Below, piece by piece: positions 1-8,195 of a stretch of DNA of 64,000 nt; positions within the stretch are counted from its first letter, which is position 1; the number at the start of each line of letters is the position of its first letter. The DNA lies in the NCBI GenBank assembly GCA_964501815.1, contig CAZCUR010000002.1:1-64000 (forward strand). The letters are read 5' to 3'. Under the pieces are notes generated by a model. That model saw nothing but the letters and a program-made list of their open reading frames with translations. It was not told where the DNA came from and searched no databases. Made by a program: the position numbers and the translations under genes. Source of the stretch: Geothermobacter sp964501815. GTDB lineage: Bacteria > Desulfobacterota > Desulfuromonadia > Desulfuromonadales > Geothermobacteraceae.

Positions 1-1
1 T

Positions 2-8
2 CACCTTG
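2..8 (-). promoter_or_regulatory. RBS-like sequence for a gene beyond the left edge
   Basis: Read on the minus strand, positions 8 to 2 give AAGGTGA, a purine-rich ribosome-binding-like stretch directly after the flgL stop. It suggests that the operon continues out of the window with another gene. In related genomes csrA and fliW often follow flgL, but neither is visible here, so this is only a hint. Confidence 0.25.
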
Positions 9-18
9 TGTTATCCCG

Positions 19-957
19 CTACACGTAATTCAGTATCGACAATTCCGAAATCTTGCCGGTGACGGTGAGGGCGGCCTGGAGGGCGGACTGCTGTTTTTGC
101 AGGTTGGCGATGGTTTCGACCAGGTCGGCATCTTCGAAACGGCTTAACACTTCCTGCATGCGGATGTCGAGATCCTGCATGCGCCCAAGGGCTTCGTCGA
201 GGCGACTGCCGTTGTTGCCGAGGATGCTGCGATGGCGGCTGACCTGTTCCATGCCGTTGTCGATGTTGGGCATCTGGGCTTCGATGGCGCTGGTGTCGTT
301 GGCGCGCAGGGCGTCCTCGAGATTTTTCAGGGCGGCGAAGATGTCGGTGCCGCCTGGGTCGGTCACCCCGTCGTTGTCGGCATCGCCGAGCAGCAGCTCG
401 TTGGCCGTGACGTTGATGACCGTTTTTTCACCCGGTCCGGTTTCCAGTTCCATTTTGCCGGTATCCCCCTGGTAGATAACCGGGCGGGGGTCGAGCACCG
501 GATCGTAGGCCGGGTTGTCAACCAGCGGCTGGGAATGAATCTGGTAACCGGCGAACAGGTATTTGCCGTCGAACTGGGCGTTGCCCATGTCGAACAGCTC
601 CTGACGCAGCTGGGCCACCTCATTGGCGTAGGTGATGCGGTCGTCGGCATTGAGGCTGTCGTTGACCGAGGCGACGGCGATCTCCTTGGCGCGCACCATG
701 ATGTTGGTCATGTTGTCGAGGTAGTAGTCCTGGTTCTGGATGCGGTCGAGACCGGCGTTGATGGTTTTGCTGTAGCGTTTGGCCGCCATGATGTCCGAAC
801 GGGCAAACAGGGTGGGGCGGATGGCGCTGGGGTCATCCGAGGGACGCTGCAGCTTCTTGCCGCTGGCCGCCTGCACGCGCAGGTCCTCAAGCCGGTAGTT
901 GATCCGGTTGAGATTGCCGATCAGGCTGCGATAGGTGGTTCCCATGGTGGCGCGCAT
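19..957 (-). CDS. flgL: Flagellar hook-associated protein 3 (FlgL), hook-filament junction
   Basis: This is the 312-aa junction protein that, together with FlgK, joins the hook to the flagellin filament outside the cell. The N-terminus (MRATMGTTYRSLIGNLNRI, then LQAASGKK-like residues and RPSDDP) and the helical C-terminus ending LSILNYV are the two flagellin-like coiled-coil ends typical of FlgL, and the length is normal. It begins 6 bases after the flgK stop and is the last gene of the flgM-flgN-flgK-flgL group. A second ATG four codons further in is possible; the first is kept because it has AGAGGT upstream. Expression is expected from the sigma-28-type promoter before flgM. Confidence 0.93.
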   Translation of the reverse strand: MRATMGTTYRSLIGNLNRINYRLEDLRVQAASGKKLQRPSDDPSAIRPTLFARSDIMAAKRYSKTINAGLDRIQNQDYYLDNMTNIMVRAKEIAVASVNDSLNADDRITYANEVAQLRQELFDMGNAQFDGKYLFAGYQIHSQPLVDNPAYDPVLDPRPVIYQGDTGKMELETGPGEKTVINVTANELLLGDADNDGVTDPGGTDIFAALKNLEDALRANDTSAIEAQMPNIDNGMEQVSRHRSILGNNGSRLDEALGRMQDLDIRMQEVLSRFEDADLVETIANLQKQQSALQAALTVTGKISELSILNYV

Positions 958-963
958 AGCTTG

Positions 964-2343
964 TTACCTCTTGATCATCAGCACGCTGTCCATCATCTCG
1001 TCGACAGTGCTGAGAAACTTGGCCGAGGCTTCAAAAGCCTTTTGGTACTGCAGCAGGTTGACCATCTCTTCCTCGATGGACACCCCTACGGTTGATTCCC
1101 TCAGGTTTTCAAGCTGTTCCATGCTCAGGCTCAGACCGGAGACGGCCAGTTCGTTCTGCTGCGCTTCAATGCCGACCGAGGAGGTGATTTTGCCGTACCA
1201 TTCTGTGTAGGTGTCGGTGCCGTTGACGAACTTGCTGCTTTTCAACCCGGAGATGGCCAGGGCGTTGGCATTGTCCCCGGGAGCACTGGTCTGGCCGGCG
1301 GCTAACTGGCTGGGGTCACTGATGGCGACCTGCATCAGGGTGGCTGCGGTGCTGACGGCCGTCGGCTGGACGAAGAAGTCACGACCGGATACGCCGTCAA
1401 GACCGCTCCCGGCCTGATGCTGGGTATTGACGGTGGTGGCCACGTCGTAGGCGAGCTGGTCAAGCCGGTTTTGCAGGTCGGGAACGGTCTGGTCACGCGT
1501 GTCGAGCAACCCCCGGAAGGCACCGCCCCAGGTGCTGTTGGGCACCTGGATGGGGACCGAGCCGGTATTGACATCGATCTGGATGCCATTGGGGGTGGCG
1601 CGGGTTTCGAGCTGCAGGGCGATACCGCCTTCCACCAGGGGGACCCCGCCGGGCAGCTGCAGGTTGAGCATGCCGACCTTGTCCTCAACCGCGGTGACGC
1701 CGATCTCGCCGGCCAGTTCCTTGACCAGCTGGTCGCGCTGGTCGCGTTCGGCGTTGGCCGAATGGCCGGCGTATTCGACTGTGCTGATGCGCTTGTTCAG
1801 CTCAGCCACCTGGTTGAGCTTGAGATTGATATTGTCAACCTTGCTGATCAGGGTGTTGTCGATGTTGTCGCGTATGTTTTCCAGACTGTTCCAGGTACTG
1901 TTGAAGGACTGGGCCAGCCGCTGCCCGTACTGGATGACCTGCTGGCGTTCGACACTGCCATCCGGATTGGTTGAGAGTTCCTGCCAGGCGTCGAAAAAAC
2001 GGTCGATATCGGCAATCAGGCCGGTTTCGTCGATGGGCAGGGCGTCTTCAATCTGGGCCAGCGGTGACGATTTGGCCAGCTCCTGCCCATAATCACTGTT
2101 TTTCTGGCGCAATTCCCCGGTCAGAAAGGCGTCGTGGGCGCGTTCGATGGAGCCGACACGCACCCCCTGGCCGACAAAAAAATCGCCGAAGGCCAGCGTC
2201 GGAAACGGTGTGAGATTGGGGGTCTGGCGTGAATAACCGGGGGTGTTGACGTTGGCAATGTTGTTGCCGACGACTTCGATGGCCTTCTGCTGGGTGGTGA
2301 TAGAGGTTTTGGCCGCGTTGAGGGCATTGATGATTCCGCCCAT
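964..2343 (-). CDS. flgK: Flagellar hook-associated protein 1 (FlgK)
   Basis: FlgK is the first junction protein laid on the completed hook. The 459-aa product starts MGGIINALNAAKTSITTQQKA with the rod/hook signature NNIANVNTPGYSRQ at about residues 27-40. It ends with the coiled-coil export and assembly segment (SIEEEMVNLLQYQKAFEA, then LSTVDEMMDSVLMIKR). It is about 90 residues shorter than enterobacterial FlgK, which fits a smaller surface-exposed middle domain rather than truncation, since both conserved ends are present. The start lies one base after the flgN stop, consistent with FlgN chaperoning FlgK and FlgL. Confidence 0.95.
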   Translation of the reverse strand: MGGIINALNAAKTSITTQQKAIEVVGNNIANVNTPGYSRQTPNLTPFPTLAFGDFFVGQGVRVGSIERAHDAFLTGELRQKNSDYGQELAKSSPLAQIEDALPIDETGLIADIDRFFDAWQELSTNPDGSVERQQVIQYGQRLAQSFNSTWNSLENIRDNIDNTLISKVDNINLKLNQVAELNKRISTVEYAGHSANAERDQRDQLVKELAGEIGVTAVEDKVGMLNLQLPGGVPLVEGGIALQLETRATPNGIQIDVNTGSVPIQVPNSTWGGAFRGLLDTRDQTVPDLQNRLDQLAYDVATTVNTQHQAGSGLDGVSGRDFFVQPTAVSTAATLMQVAISDPSQLAAGQTSAPGDNANALAISGLKSSKFVNGTDTYTEWYGKITSSVGIEAQQNELAVSGLSLSMEQLENLRESTVGVSIEEEMVNLLQYQKAFEASAKFLSTVDEMMDSVLMIKR

Positions 2344-2344
2344 G

Positions 2345-2686
2345 TCAGACCTTTCCTGAAATCAGCTTGCCACCCGCCTCCCGGGCCACAGCCTGTCCGG
2401 CAGGGTCATAGGCGGGTTCGGTGACCTGGCGGCTGTAAAAGTTGAGAATGTCGCGCACCCAACGCAGAGACGACCAGAAGAGATAGGCGTTGCGCCGGTT
2501 TTCATCCCGAATGGTCTGGGCCAGCTGGCGGATTTCAGGATTGTGACCGTCCAGCTCCAGATCGTGCAGTTCACCAAGCAGCCTGGCCTTGCGGTCGGCA
2601 AGCTGCTCAAGACGTTCATTGTCCAGCTCGACAGCGGCCTGGCGTTCTTCCAGAATCAGATCGTGGAGTTGTTGCAGCTTTTCCAT
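2345..2686 (-). CDS. flgN: FlgN-family export chaperone
   Basis: A 113-aa, mostly helical protein (MEKLQQLHDLILEERQAA...) placed between flgM and flgK, the usual place for FlgN, the cytoplasmic chaperone that holds FlgK and FlgL for export. Sequence conservation in this family is weak, so the call rests on size, helical charged composition and gene order. The frame is open for 33 codons further upstream, but that would run into flgM; the ATG at 2686 leaves a clean 22-base gap and has GGGGGA-like purines upstream, so it was chosen. The C-terminal third contains a WSSLRWVRDILNFY segment. Confidence 0.75.
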   Translation of the reverse strand: MEKLQQLHDLILEERQAAVELDNERLEQLADRKARLLGELHDLELDGHNPEIRQLAQTIRDENRRNAYLFWSSLRWVRDILNFYSRQVTEPAYDPAGQAVAREAGGKLISGKV

Positions 2687-2708
2687 GGGGCAATCCCCCT
2701 GTGGCCCT

Positions 2709-3005
2709 TCAACCCTGCTCACGCAGATACTTGAGTAAACTTTCAGCGACCTTGTGTGGATCCGGGTTGTAGGTGCCGTCGGCAATCTGCTGTTTCAGTT
2801 CTGCGATTTTCTGGGCCCGGGCCGGGTCATTGAGAATGTCGCCGGACTTTATTTCCGCAGCTTTGCGAGCGAAGGTCGAAATTTTGACCTTGTCGCCGGC
2901 GGCAACCGTCGCCGCACCGGTTTTGTCAGGTTCTTTTCTGGTACGTTCCGGCCTGGTTCCGGTCACGGGAACCTGGGGTTTGCCGTTGTGAATCTTGACT
3001 GTCAT
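2709..3005 (-). CDS. flgM: Anti-sigma-28 factor FlgM
   Basis: FlgM binds sigma-28 (FliA, encoded at 8196-8969) and blocks late flagellar transcription until it is exported through the finished hook. The 98-aa product (MTVKIHNGKPQVP...) has a flexible Pro/Lys-rich N-terminal half and the helical FliA-binding half (VKISTFARKAAEI, ARAQKIAELKQQIADGTY, AESLLKYLREQG), which is the family signature. A start seven codons upstream is possible, but the ATG at 3005 has AGGTGG five bases before it. It is the first gene behind the sigma-28-type promoter at 3092-3119, so flgM, flgN, flgK and flgL would be late genes. Confidence 0.93.
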   Translation of the reverse strand: MTVKIHNGKPQVPVTGTRPERTRKEPDKTGAATVAAGDKVKISTFARKAAEIKSGDILNDPARAQKIAELKQQIADGTYNPDPHKVAESLLKYLREQG

Positions 3006-3091
3006 GGCGTCCACCTTTGTCTGCAATGCCGTTGTGGCATGGACTCACTGTGGAGTCGTGGTGTTGACCGTTCTATCTTTGCCTGGTCAAC

Positions 3092-3119
3092 ATATCGACA
3101 CCTGTGAGTTTCGACTTTA
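3092..3119 (-). promoter_or_regulatory. Sigma-28 (FliA) type promoter for flgMNKL
   Basis: On the minus strand TAAA (3119-3116) is followed after 16 bases by GTCGATAT (3099-3092), compared with the enterobacterial consensus TAAA-N15-GCCGATAA (6 of 8 matches in the -10). The predicted start near 3085 leaves a leader of about 80 bases before flgM. The same octamer appears before cheA, which strengthens the call. Confidence 0.6.
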
Positions 3120-3129
3120 GCAAAAAATG

Positions 3130-3163
3130 ATAAAAAAGAGCACAGTTCCCTGAATCCTCAGGG
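3130..3163 (-). terminator. Weak terminator-like hairpin after flgJ
   Basis: A 6-bp stem (CCCTGA/TCAGGG, 3148-3163, loop of 4) overlaps the flgJ stop codon. On the minus strand it is followed about ten bases later by TTTTTT. It could end the upstream operon before the flgM promoter. The stem is short and the T-run is not directly adjacent, so confidence is low. Confidence 0.3.
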
Positions 3164-3460
3164 GTCGGGAGTGGTTCGGGGCCTCAGCTGCAGGTAGAGC
3201 GCATCGGCTATGCCTAGCCGGTTGGCGCCATGGGCCGCCTGGCGGGCCACCTCGATATCGATCATGTCCCGATAGAGGTCGTGACCGGCCGAAGCCTCCA
3301 ACAGCCCGCTTTCGGGCACTGAGGCGCGCATTTGTTTGAACATGTTTTGTACGAACAGGGCTTCAAATTCCTGACAGGCTTTTTTCAGCTGGTTCTGCCT
3401 GTCCGTTCGGTTGCCGGAAACGGAGCCCAGATCGGCAGGAAGGAGTCCGGGTATCTTCAT
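3158..3460 (-). CDS. flgJ: Rod-binding protein, FlgJ N-terminal domain only
   Basis: A 100-aa protein matching the N-terminal rod-capping half of FlgJ (KKACQEFEALFVQNMFKQMR, SGLLEASAGHDLYRDMID, HGANRLGIADAL). It assists rod assembly in the periplasm. The C-terminal muramidase half found in enterobacterial FlgJ (about 310 aa) is absent, as in many deltaproteobacteria, so a separate peptidoglycan hydrolase must open the wall. The gene lies 9 bases downstream of flgI. No signal peptide is visible, in line with export through the flagellar type III system. Confidence 0.9.
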   Translation of the reverse strand: MKIPGLLPADLGSVSGNRTDRQNQLKKACQEFEALFVQNMFKQMRASVPESGLLEASAGHDLYRDMIDIEVARQAAHGANRLGIADALYLQLRPRTTPDP

Positions 3461-3469
3461 GGAAGCCTC

Positions 3470-4564
3470 CTAGAGAATGACCAGGTCGGCGTGCAGGGCG
3501 CCGGATGCCTTGATGGCCTGCAAAATGGCAATCAGGTCGCGGGGAGAAGCGCCGATGGCGTTAAGGGCCCGGGCGATTTCGGCAATGGAAACCCCCATGG
3601 GCAAAACGACCAGTTCCCCACTGCCTTCACTGACCTCAATGCCTGTTTTGGGACTGGCAACGGTCTGGCCTCCGGGAGCCAGGGGCTGGGCCTGAGAGAC
3701 TTCCGTCTCTTCATTGATGATCAGGCTCAGGTTGCCATGGGAAACCGCAACGGTGTCGATGCGTACATCCCGGCCCATGACAATGGTGCCGGTCTTTTCA
3801 TTGACCACAACCCGGGCCATGGCGTCCGGTTCGACCTCCAGGGCCTCAAGTTCACTGAGAAAATCAACAGTTTTGCCCCGCCATGTGTCCGGCAGGCTGA
3901 CGGCGACGCTGGAGCCGTCCAGAGGCCGGGCGATGTTCTGTCCAAAATGACGGTTGATAACCTGGGCCATGCGGCTGATGGTGGTGAAATCGGGCATGTT
4001 GATGCGCCAGGTGAGCAGGCCGTCTTTCGGCAGGGAAAAGGGGACAGCGCGTTCGACGGTTCCACCTTCAGGAATCCGGCCGACTGTTGGATGGTTTTTT
4101 TGCACTTTGGCAGCTTTGCCGCCGTAAGAGAGCGAACCGACAACCACCGGACCCTGGGCCACCGCATAGACCTTGCCGTCAGGGCCCTGAAGGGGGGTCA
4201 GCAAGAGGGTCCCACCTGCCAGGGACTTGGCATCACCGATGGATGAAATGGTGACATCGATCCGGTTGCCCGGTTTGGTAAAGGCCGGCAGTTCGGCCGT
4301 CACCATCACAGCGGCGACGTTGGCCACCTTGACGTCGTTGCGATTGACCGTGATGCCCATGCGGTCGAGCATGTTGACCAGGGACTGGATGGTGAACTGG
4401 GTGCTCTTGCTGTCACCGGTTCCGTCCAGACCGACCACGAGGCCGTAGCCGACCAGCTGGTTGGACCGCACGCCGTCCAGATGGGCGACATCCTTGATCC
4501 GGACGGCCAGGGCGGGCCGGGCGAGGGCGATGATCAGGATGACCAGCAGTCCCATTCGTTTCAT
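3470..4564 (-). CDS. flgI: Flagellar P-ring protein FlgI
   Basis: FlgI forms the periplasmic P-ring bushing around the rod, showing that the cell has a Gram-negative envelope. The 364-aa product has a cleavable signal peptide (MKRMGLLVILIIALARPALA) and then VRIKDVAHLDGVRSNQLVG, the hallmark start of mature FlgI. The family segments GYGLVVGLDGTGDS and the C-terminal IEVSEGSGELVVL and NAIGASPRDLIAILQAIK are also present. Length is normal. It follows flgH in a tight flgA-flgH-flgI-flgJ group. Confidence 0.96.
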   Translation of the reverse strand: MKRMGLLVILIIALARPALAVRIKDVAHLDGVRSNQLVGYGLVVGLDGTGDSKSTQFTIQSLVNMLDRMGITVNRNDVKVANVAAVMVTAELPAFTKPGNRIDVTISSIGDAKSLAGGTLLLTPLQGPDGKVYAVAQGPVVVGSLSYGGKAAKVQKNHPTVGRIPEGGTVERAVPFSLPKDGLLTWRINMPDFTTISRMAQVINRHFGQNIARPLDGSSVAVSLPDTWRGKTVDFLSELEALEVEPDAMARVVVNEKTGTIVMGRDVRIDTVAVSHGNLSLIINEETEVSQAQPLAPGGQTVASPKTGIEVSEGSGELVVLPMGVSIAEIARALNAIGASPRDLIAILQAIKASGALHADLVIL

Positions 4565-4578
4565 GCCGAAAACTCCTG

Positions 4579-5268
4579 TCAGAAGGGCCAGACGTTATCG
4601 AGTACGCGCACCAGCCAGCCGGGCTTCTGCTTGTCGCTGACAACGCCTTTGCCGGTGTAGGCGATGCGGGCGTCAAGGACATACTTTGAGTCGACGACAT
4701 TGGCCGGAGAGATGTCGCTCGGCCGGACCAGCCCGGTGAGCTGGATGTACTGGGTTTCGTTATTGACCGTTACGGCCTTGTTCCCTTCAATGCGCAGGTT
4801 GCCGTTGGGCAACACCTCCACCACCTGGGTGGTCAAGGTGGCCACCAGGTCTTCCTTGCGGGTGGTTTTGCCGCTGCCGGCGAATGCGTTGTCATACTTG
4901 GCGCCGATGAGATTGGCCGGGTCGATGCCCTGAGCCAGGTTGGCCAGGTCTTTTTCAAACCTGAAGAGCTTGGTGATGTCGGCCGAGATGGAACTGGAAC
5001 GGTCGGTTTCGGTGGTGGCCTCCTTGCTGGCGCTGGCGCGTTCGTAAATGGCCACGGTTACGATATCTCCCACCCTGCGGGCCTTCAGATCGGTGAACAG
5101 GTCGCTGCCCCGGTCGGCCCACAGGGACCCGGTCGCCTGTTTGGGAGGCGGCACCGGTGTCGGAAGGGTGCGGCTTTGCAGGACCGGCGGGGTTTGTGGC
5201 GGAGGTGGTGCACAGCCGGCCAGGCTCAGGGCCAAAAGGGACAGGAGTGCCAGAATCGGTGTCTTCAT
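4579..5268 (-). CDS. flgH: Flagellar L-ring lipoprotein FlgH
   Basis: FlgH is the outer-membrane L-ring lipoprotein. The 229-aa precursor begins MKTPILALLSLLALSLAGC, with the lipobox LAGC placing the lipid-modified Cys at residue 19. A Pro-rich stretch, the GSLWADRGSDLFTDLKARRVGDI core and the C-terminal VVDSKYVLDARIAYTGKG follow, all typical of FlgH. It is separated by a single base from flgA, whose product helps assemble the neighbouring P-ring. Confidence 0.95.
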   Translation of the reverse strand: MKTPILALLSLLALSLAGCAPPPPQTPPVLQSRTLPTPVPPPKQATGSLWADRGSDLFTDLKARRVGDIVTVAIYERASASKEATTETDRSSSISADITKLFRFEKDLANLAQGIDPANLIGAKYDNAFAGSGKTTRKEDLVATLTTQVVEVLPNGNLRIEGNKAVTVNNETQYIQLTGLVRPSDISPANVVDSKYVLDARIAYTGKGVVSDKQKPGWLVRVLDNVWPF

Positions 5269-5269
5269 G

Positions 5270-6214
5270 TCAGAACTCCACCGTTACGGTTCCCGGGCCG
5301 ACAACGCGGCACAGGACGATTTTGCGTGAACCGATGTTGGTGACCGGTATGGTCTCGCCCGGCCTGCCGTCGCTGCGGGCGATGCCACGCGCCTCGATGC
5401 GGACCGGGCCGGTGGCAAGAGCGATGGTGACCGGTTCGCCCCGTTTGATAACCGGCGGGACCGTGACCATGCTCGTGCTCAACACCTGATCGCGCCGTAC
5501 GGCGCGCTTCAGTTTTTTCCCGACCAGAAGGGCTGGCCGGTAGACAGGAGCGCGCAGATTGGCAATCCGGCGTTCCTTCAGGGTCAGGTCCTCTTTTGTC
5601 AGAACAGCGCCCCGGGGCAGGTTGCGACGGGCTACCACGACTCTGGCCGTCGCCTGCACGGTGACCGGGACGGTGATGCGGCGTTCCAGGTGCCCGTCGA
5701 TGCTGAAGTCGATGGCGACGCTGCGGCAGTTCATCAGGTCTGTCCCCAGCGGGCGGACCGTCGTCCTGAGTCGGCCTTCGGGTAGAATGAGTCTGGCAGG
5801 CGGCCTGACATCTATCAGGTTGAGACGGATATTCCGGTCGTTTTGCGCCAGTTTCTCGAACTTGCTGCGGACAATCGTCTCGATCTGATGCGCTTCAATC
5901 AGGATGCCTGCCCGGTGGATATGAATGGTGTCGGCGCCGGTAAAATCGGCCCCGAGCAACTGGGGGTAGGCGTCCAACAGACGTTGCCGGGCATCCCCGC
6001 TGTCGATGGTGATGTCTTGCCCGGGGAGGGGGGCCGGACCAAAGCCGACCTTTGCCAGGTATTCCGCCGTCGCCTGGTCCGCGCGGACTTCGGCCAGCTC
6101 CCCGAGGGTCATCTGATCGCCCCTGATTTCAGCCGAAGCCCGCCAGTGGATTTCAAGCGCCCTGAGCTGGGCCGGCAGACAGAGGATCAGGAGTATGAGC
6201 GGGAACAGACGCAC
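5270..6214 (-). CDS. flgA: P-ring assembly chaperone FlgA
   Basis: FlgA is the periplasmic chaperone for FlgI. The 314-aa product has a signal peptide (MRLFPLILLILCLPAQLRA) and a variable middle. It ends in the conserved SAF-type C-terminal region (ARVVVARRNLPRGAVLTKED, RRDQVLSTSMV, then EARGIARSDGRPGETIPV and SRKIVLCRVVGPGTVTV). It lies between flgG and flgH, 9 bases after flgG and 1 base before flgH, so it is surely co-transcribed. Confidence 0.92.
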   Translation of the reverse strand: MRLFPLILLILCLPAQLRALEIHWRASAEIRGDQMTLGELAEVRADQATAEYLAKVGFGPAPLPGQDITIDSGDARQRLLDAYPQLLGADFTGADTIHIHRAGILIEAHQIETIVRSKFEKLAQNDRNIRLNLIDVRPPARLILPEGRLRTTVRPLGTDLMNCRSVAIDFSIDGHLERRITVPVTVQATARVVVARRNLPRGAVLTKEDLTLKERRIANLRAPVYRPALLVGKKLKRAVRRDQVLSTSMVTVPPVIKRGEPVTIALATGPVRIEARGIARSDGRPGETIPVTNIGSRKIVLCRVVGPGTVTVEF

Positions 6215-6223
6215 GGCTCGGTC

Positions 6224-7009
6224 CTAGGCCAGCTGGTTGGTCATCTGGAGCATTTCGTCCGCGGTCTTGATCGCCTTGGAGTTGATTTCGTAGGCGCGTT
6301 GGCCGGCGATCATGTTGACCATCTCTTCCATGACACTGACGTTGCTCCCTTCGATATAGCCCTGCGACAGGGTGCCGAGCCCGAGCTCACCCGGGATGCC
6401 CGTGGTCGGCGCACCGGAGGCGGGGGTCTCCTTGAGCAGGTTGCGACCAAGGCTGAACAGGCCGGCGGGGTTGCTGAACTTGGCCAGCTCAATCTGGCCG
6501 ACCTGGCTGCCTGCCGAACTGCCGTCGAGGAAGGCTTCCACCGTGCCGTCCTCGTGGATGGCGACACGGGTGGCGTTTTCCGGGATGGTGATTTCCGGCA
6601 GGACCGGGTAGCCGTCCGAGGTCACCAGGCGTCCGGTCCCGTCCTTTTTCAGCGCACCCGCCCGGGTGTAAACCGTTTCACCTGTGGGGAGCTGCACCTG
6701 GAAGAAGCCATCCCCTTCAATGGCGAGATCAAGTTCGTTGCCGGTCTGAATGATGTCCCCGGCGGTGAAAACCTTTTGCACTGCGGCCATTTTGGCGCCG
6801 AGGCCGATCTGGATACCGGTGGGCGTTTCGGTCCCGCTGGTGCTGGTCCCCCCGGCGCTCTGGATGGTCTGGTAGAGCAAATCCTGGAAATCAGCCCGGC
6901 TTTTCTTGAAGCCGGTGGTGTTCACGTTCGCCAGGTTGTTGGCGATGATGTCCATATTGAGTTGCTGTGCTTCCATCCCGGATGCGGCAATTGAGAGGGC
7001 CTTGATCAT
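6224..7009 (-). CDS. flgG: Distal rod protein FlgG
   Basis: FlgG builds the distal rod that crosses the periplasm. The 261-aa product (usual length about 260) begins MIKALSIAASGMEAQQLNMD with the rod signature IIANNLANVNTTGFKKSRADF. It ends with the C-terminal family motif EGSNVSVMEEMVNMIAGQRA and AYEINSKAIKTADEMLQMTN. The start has AAGGAGCTGACC just upstream. It follows flgF, from which it is separated by 50 bases. Confidence 0.96.
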   Translation of the reverse strand: MIKALSIAASGMEAQQLNMDIIANNLANVNTTGFKKSRADFQDLLYQTIQSAGGTSTSGTETPTGIQIGLGAKMAAVQKVFTAGDIIQTGNELDLAIEGDGFFQVQLPTGETVYTRAGALKKDGTGRLVTSDGYPVLPEITIPENATRVAIHEDGTVEAFLDGSSAGSQVGQIELAKFSNPAGLFSLGRNLLKETPASGAPTTGIPGELGLGTLSQGYIEGSNVSVMEEMVNMIAGQRAYEINSKAIKTADEMLQMTNQLA

Positions 7010-7059
7010 GGTCAGCTCCTTAATAATGCTTGTTCGACAGCCGCTGGCATGACGAACAC

Positions 7060-7797
7060 CTAAAACGCGCCGATTTCGGCCGCCTTGCCTGCCAGCTGGC
7101 CGTAGGCGTGAATCAGTTTCTGATAACTTTCAAATTCCCGTTCCAGGGTCACCATGCGCGTCATTTCACGCAGGGGCTGGACATTGGCCTGTTCAATCCA
7201 GCCCTGCATCAGGTGCGGTTGCGCCACCGTATCAGCCTGAAAACCGTTGGGCGCGGCCAAAAGACCTTCGCCGACCCGGCTCAAGGGAATGTCGTCCGGG
7301 ATATCGAACAGACGCAATTGACCGACCGTTTGTCCAGCCACAAGGACGGTGCCGTCGGTGCGGATTTCCAGAGGGGATCCGGCCGGAAGGGTCAGGGGAC
7401 CGCCGTCGCCGATAACCGGTTTTCCGCCTGATGTCACCAGGGTCCCTTCGGCATTGCGGGAAAAATTGCCCTGCCTGGTGTAATACGTTTGCCCGGTCGC
7501 GGGGTCCTGCACCTGGAAAAAGCCGCGTCCCATGATGGCGACATCCAGAGGATTGCCGGTCTTTTTCATCTCCCCGGGGGAACGGTCCTGGTTGACACGT
7601 TGCAACCTGGCGGTGGTGACGCTGGTTCCCCCCTGTTGGGCCCGAACCAGAAAGGCGTCGAATCCCGGAACGTCTCGCTTGAAACCGGGGGTGTTGCTGT
7701 TGGCCAGGTTGTTGGTGACGATATCGAGGCTGCGCAACCGGCTCATGGCGCCGCTTGCAGCCGCTATCAGTCCGGCGTTGTAGGCGATGTCACTCAC
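7060..7797 (-). CDS. flgF: Proximal rod protein FlgF
   Basis: A 245-aa rod protein of the FlgF/FlgG family. The N-terminus carries the rod motif DIVTNNLANSNTPGFKRDVP, the middle LDVAIMGRGFFQVQDPATG, and the C-terminus QGWIEQANVQPLREMTRMV. FlgF is chosen over a second FlgG because of its position directly before flgG and its shorter, more divergent body. The start codon overlaps the end of the upstream small membrane-protein gene by 4 bases. Confidence 0.9.
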   Translation of the reverse strand: MSDIAYNAGLIAAASGAMSRLRSLDIVTNNLANSNTPGFKRDVPGFDAFLVRAQQGGTSVTTARLQRVNQDRSPGEMKKTGNPLDVAIMGRGFFQVQDPATGQTYYTRQGNFSRNAEGTLVTSGGKPVIGDGGPLTLPAGSPLEIRTDGTVLVAGQTVGQLRLFDIPDDIPLSRVGEGLLAAPNGFQADTVAQPHLMQGWIEQANVQPLREMTRMVTLEREFESYQKLIHAYGQLAGKAAEIGAF

Positions 7798-8192
7798 GCT
7801 GCGACCTCCGTCGGTTTCGCGGCCACGCGCAGGCGCGCCAGTTTGACCAGTTGTTCCGCCTCGCCGCGGCCGATGTTCAGGATTTCGGCGATTTGCTGGG
7901 GTTCCAGCCCGTGAGCCGCCAGGGAGCGAATGAAACGGTACCTTTCCGTGGGCGTTGCGGCGTTGGCCTGCTGGCGCAACAGAGACTTCATATTGGCTCC
8001 CAGAAGCGCGCTGTCAAAGGGTTTGTCAGGGGCTGTCTGCCCGGCCTGTTCGCCAGGCTGCTCCCGCGTGTCGACCAGGGTTGTCAGTTGCCGGGTCATG
8101 CGGTTGAGCTTGCAGTAAAGCAGGACAAATCCTGTCAGGCACAAGAGGGTGATGGCTCCCAAAAAGAGATCGATCAGATCAAAGGGCAGCAT
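7794..8192 (-). CDS. Small membrane-anchored protein between fliA and flgF (DUF2802-like)
   Basis: A 132-aa protein with one N-terminal membrane helix (about residues 8-27, IDLFLGAITLLCLTGFVLLY). A basic stretch, a low-complexity linker and a C-terminal helical part follow (RFIRSLAAHGLEPQQIAEIL, GRGEAEQLVKLARL) that resembles the IA-x-x-L-x-x-x-x-GEAELL pattern of DUF2802-type proteins found near motility genes. Function is unknown. Because it lies between fliA and flgF with a 3-base gap on one side and an overlap on the other, it is likely made with the flagellar machinery. The family name is tentative. Confidence 0.6.
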   Translation of the reverse strand: MLPFDLIDLFLGAITLLCLTGFVLLYCKLNRMTRQLTTLVDTREQPGEQAGQTAPDKPFDSALLGANMKSLLRQQANAATPTERYRFIRSLAAHGLEPQQIAEILNIGRGEAEQLVKLARLRVAAKPTEVAA

Positions 8193-8195
8193 GGC

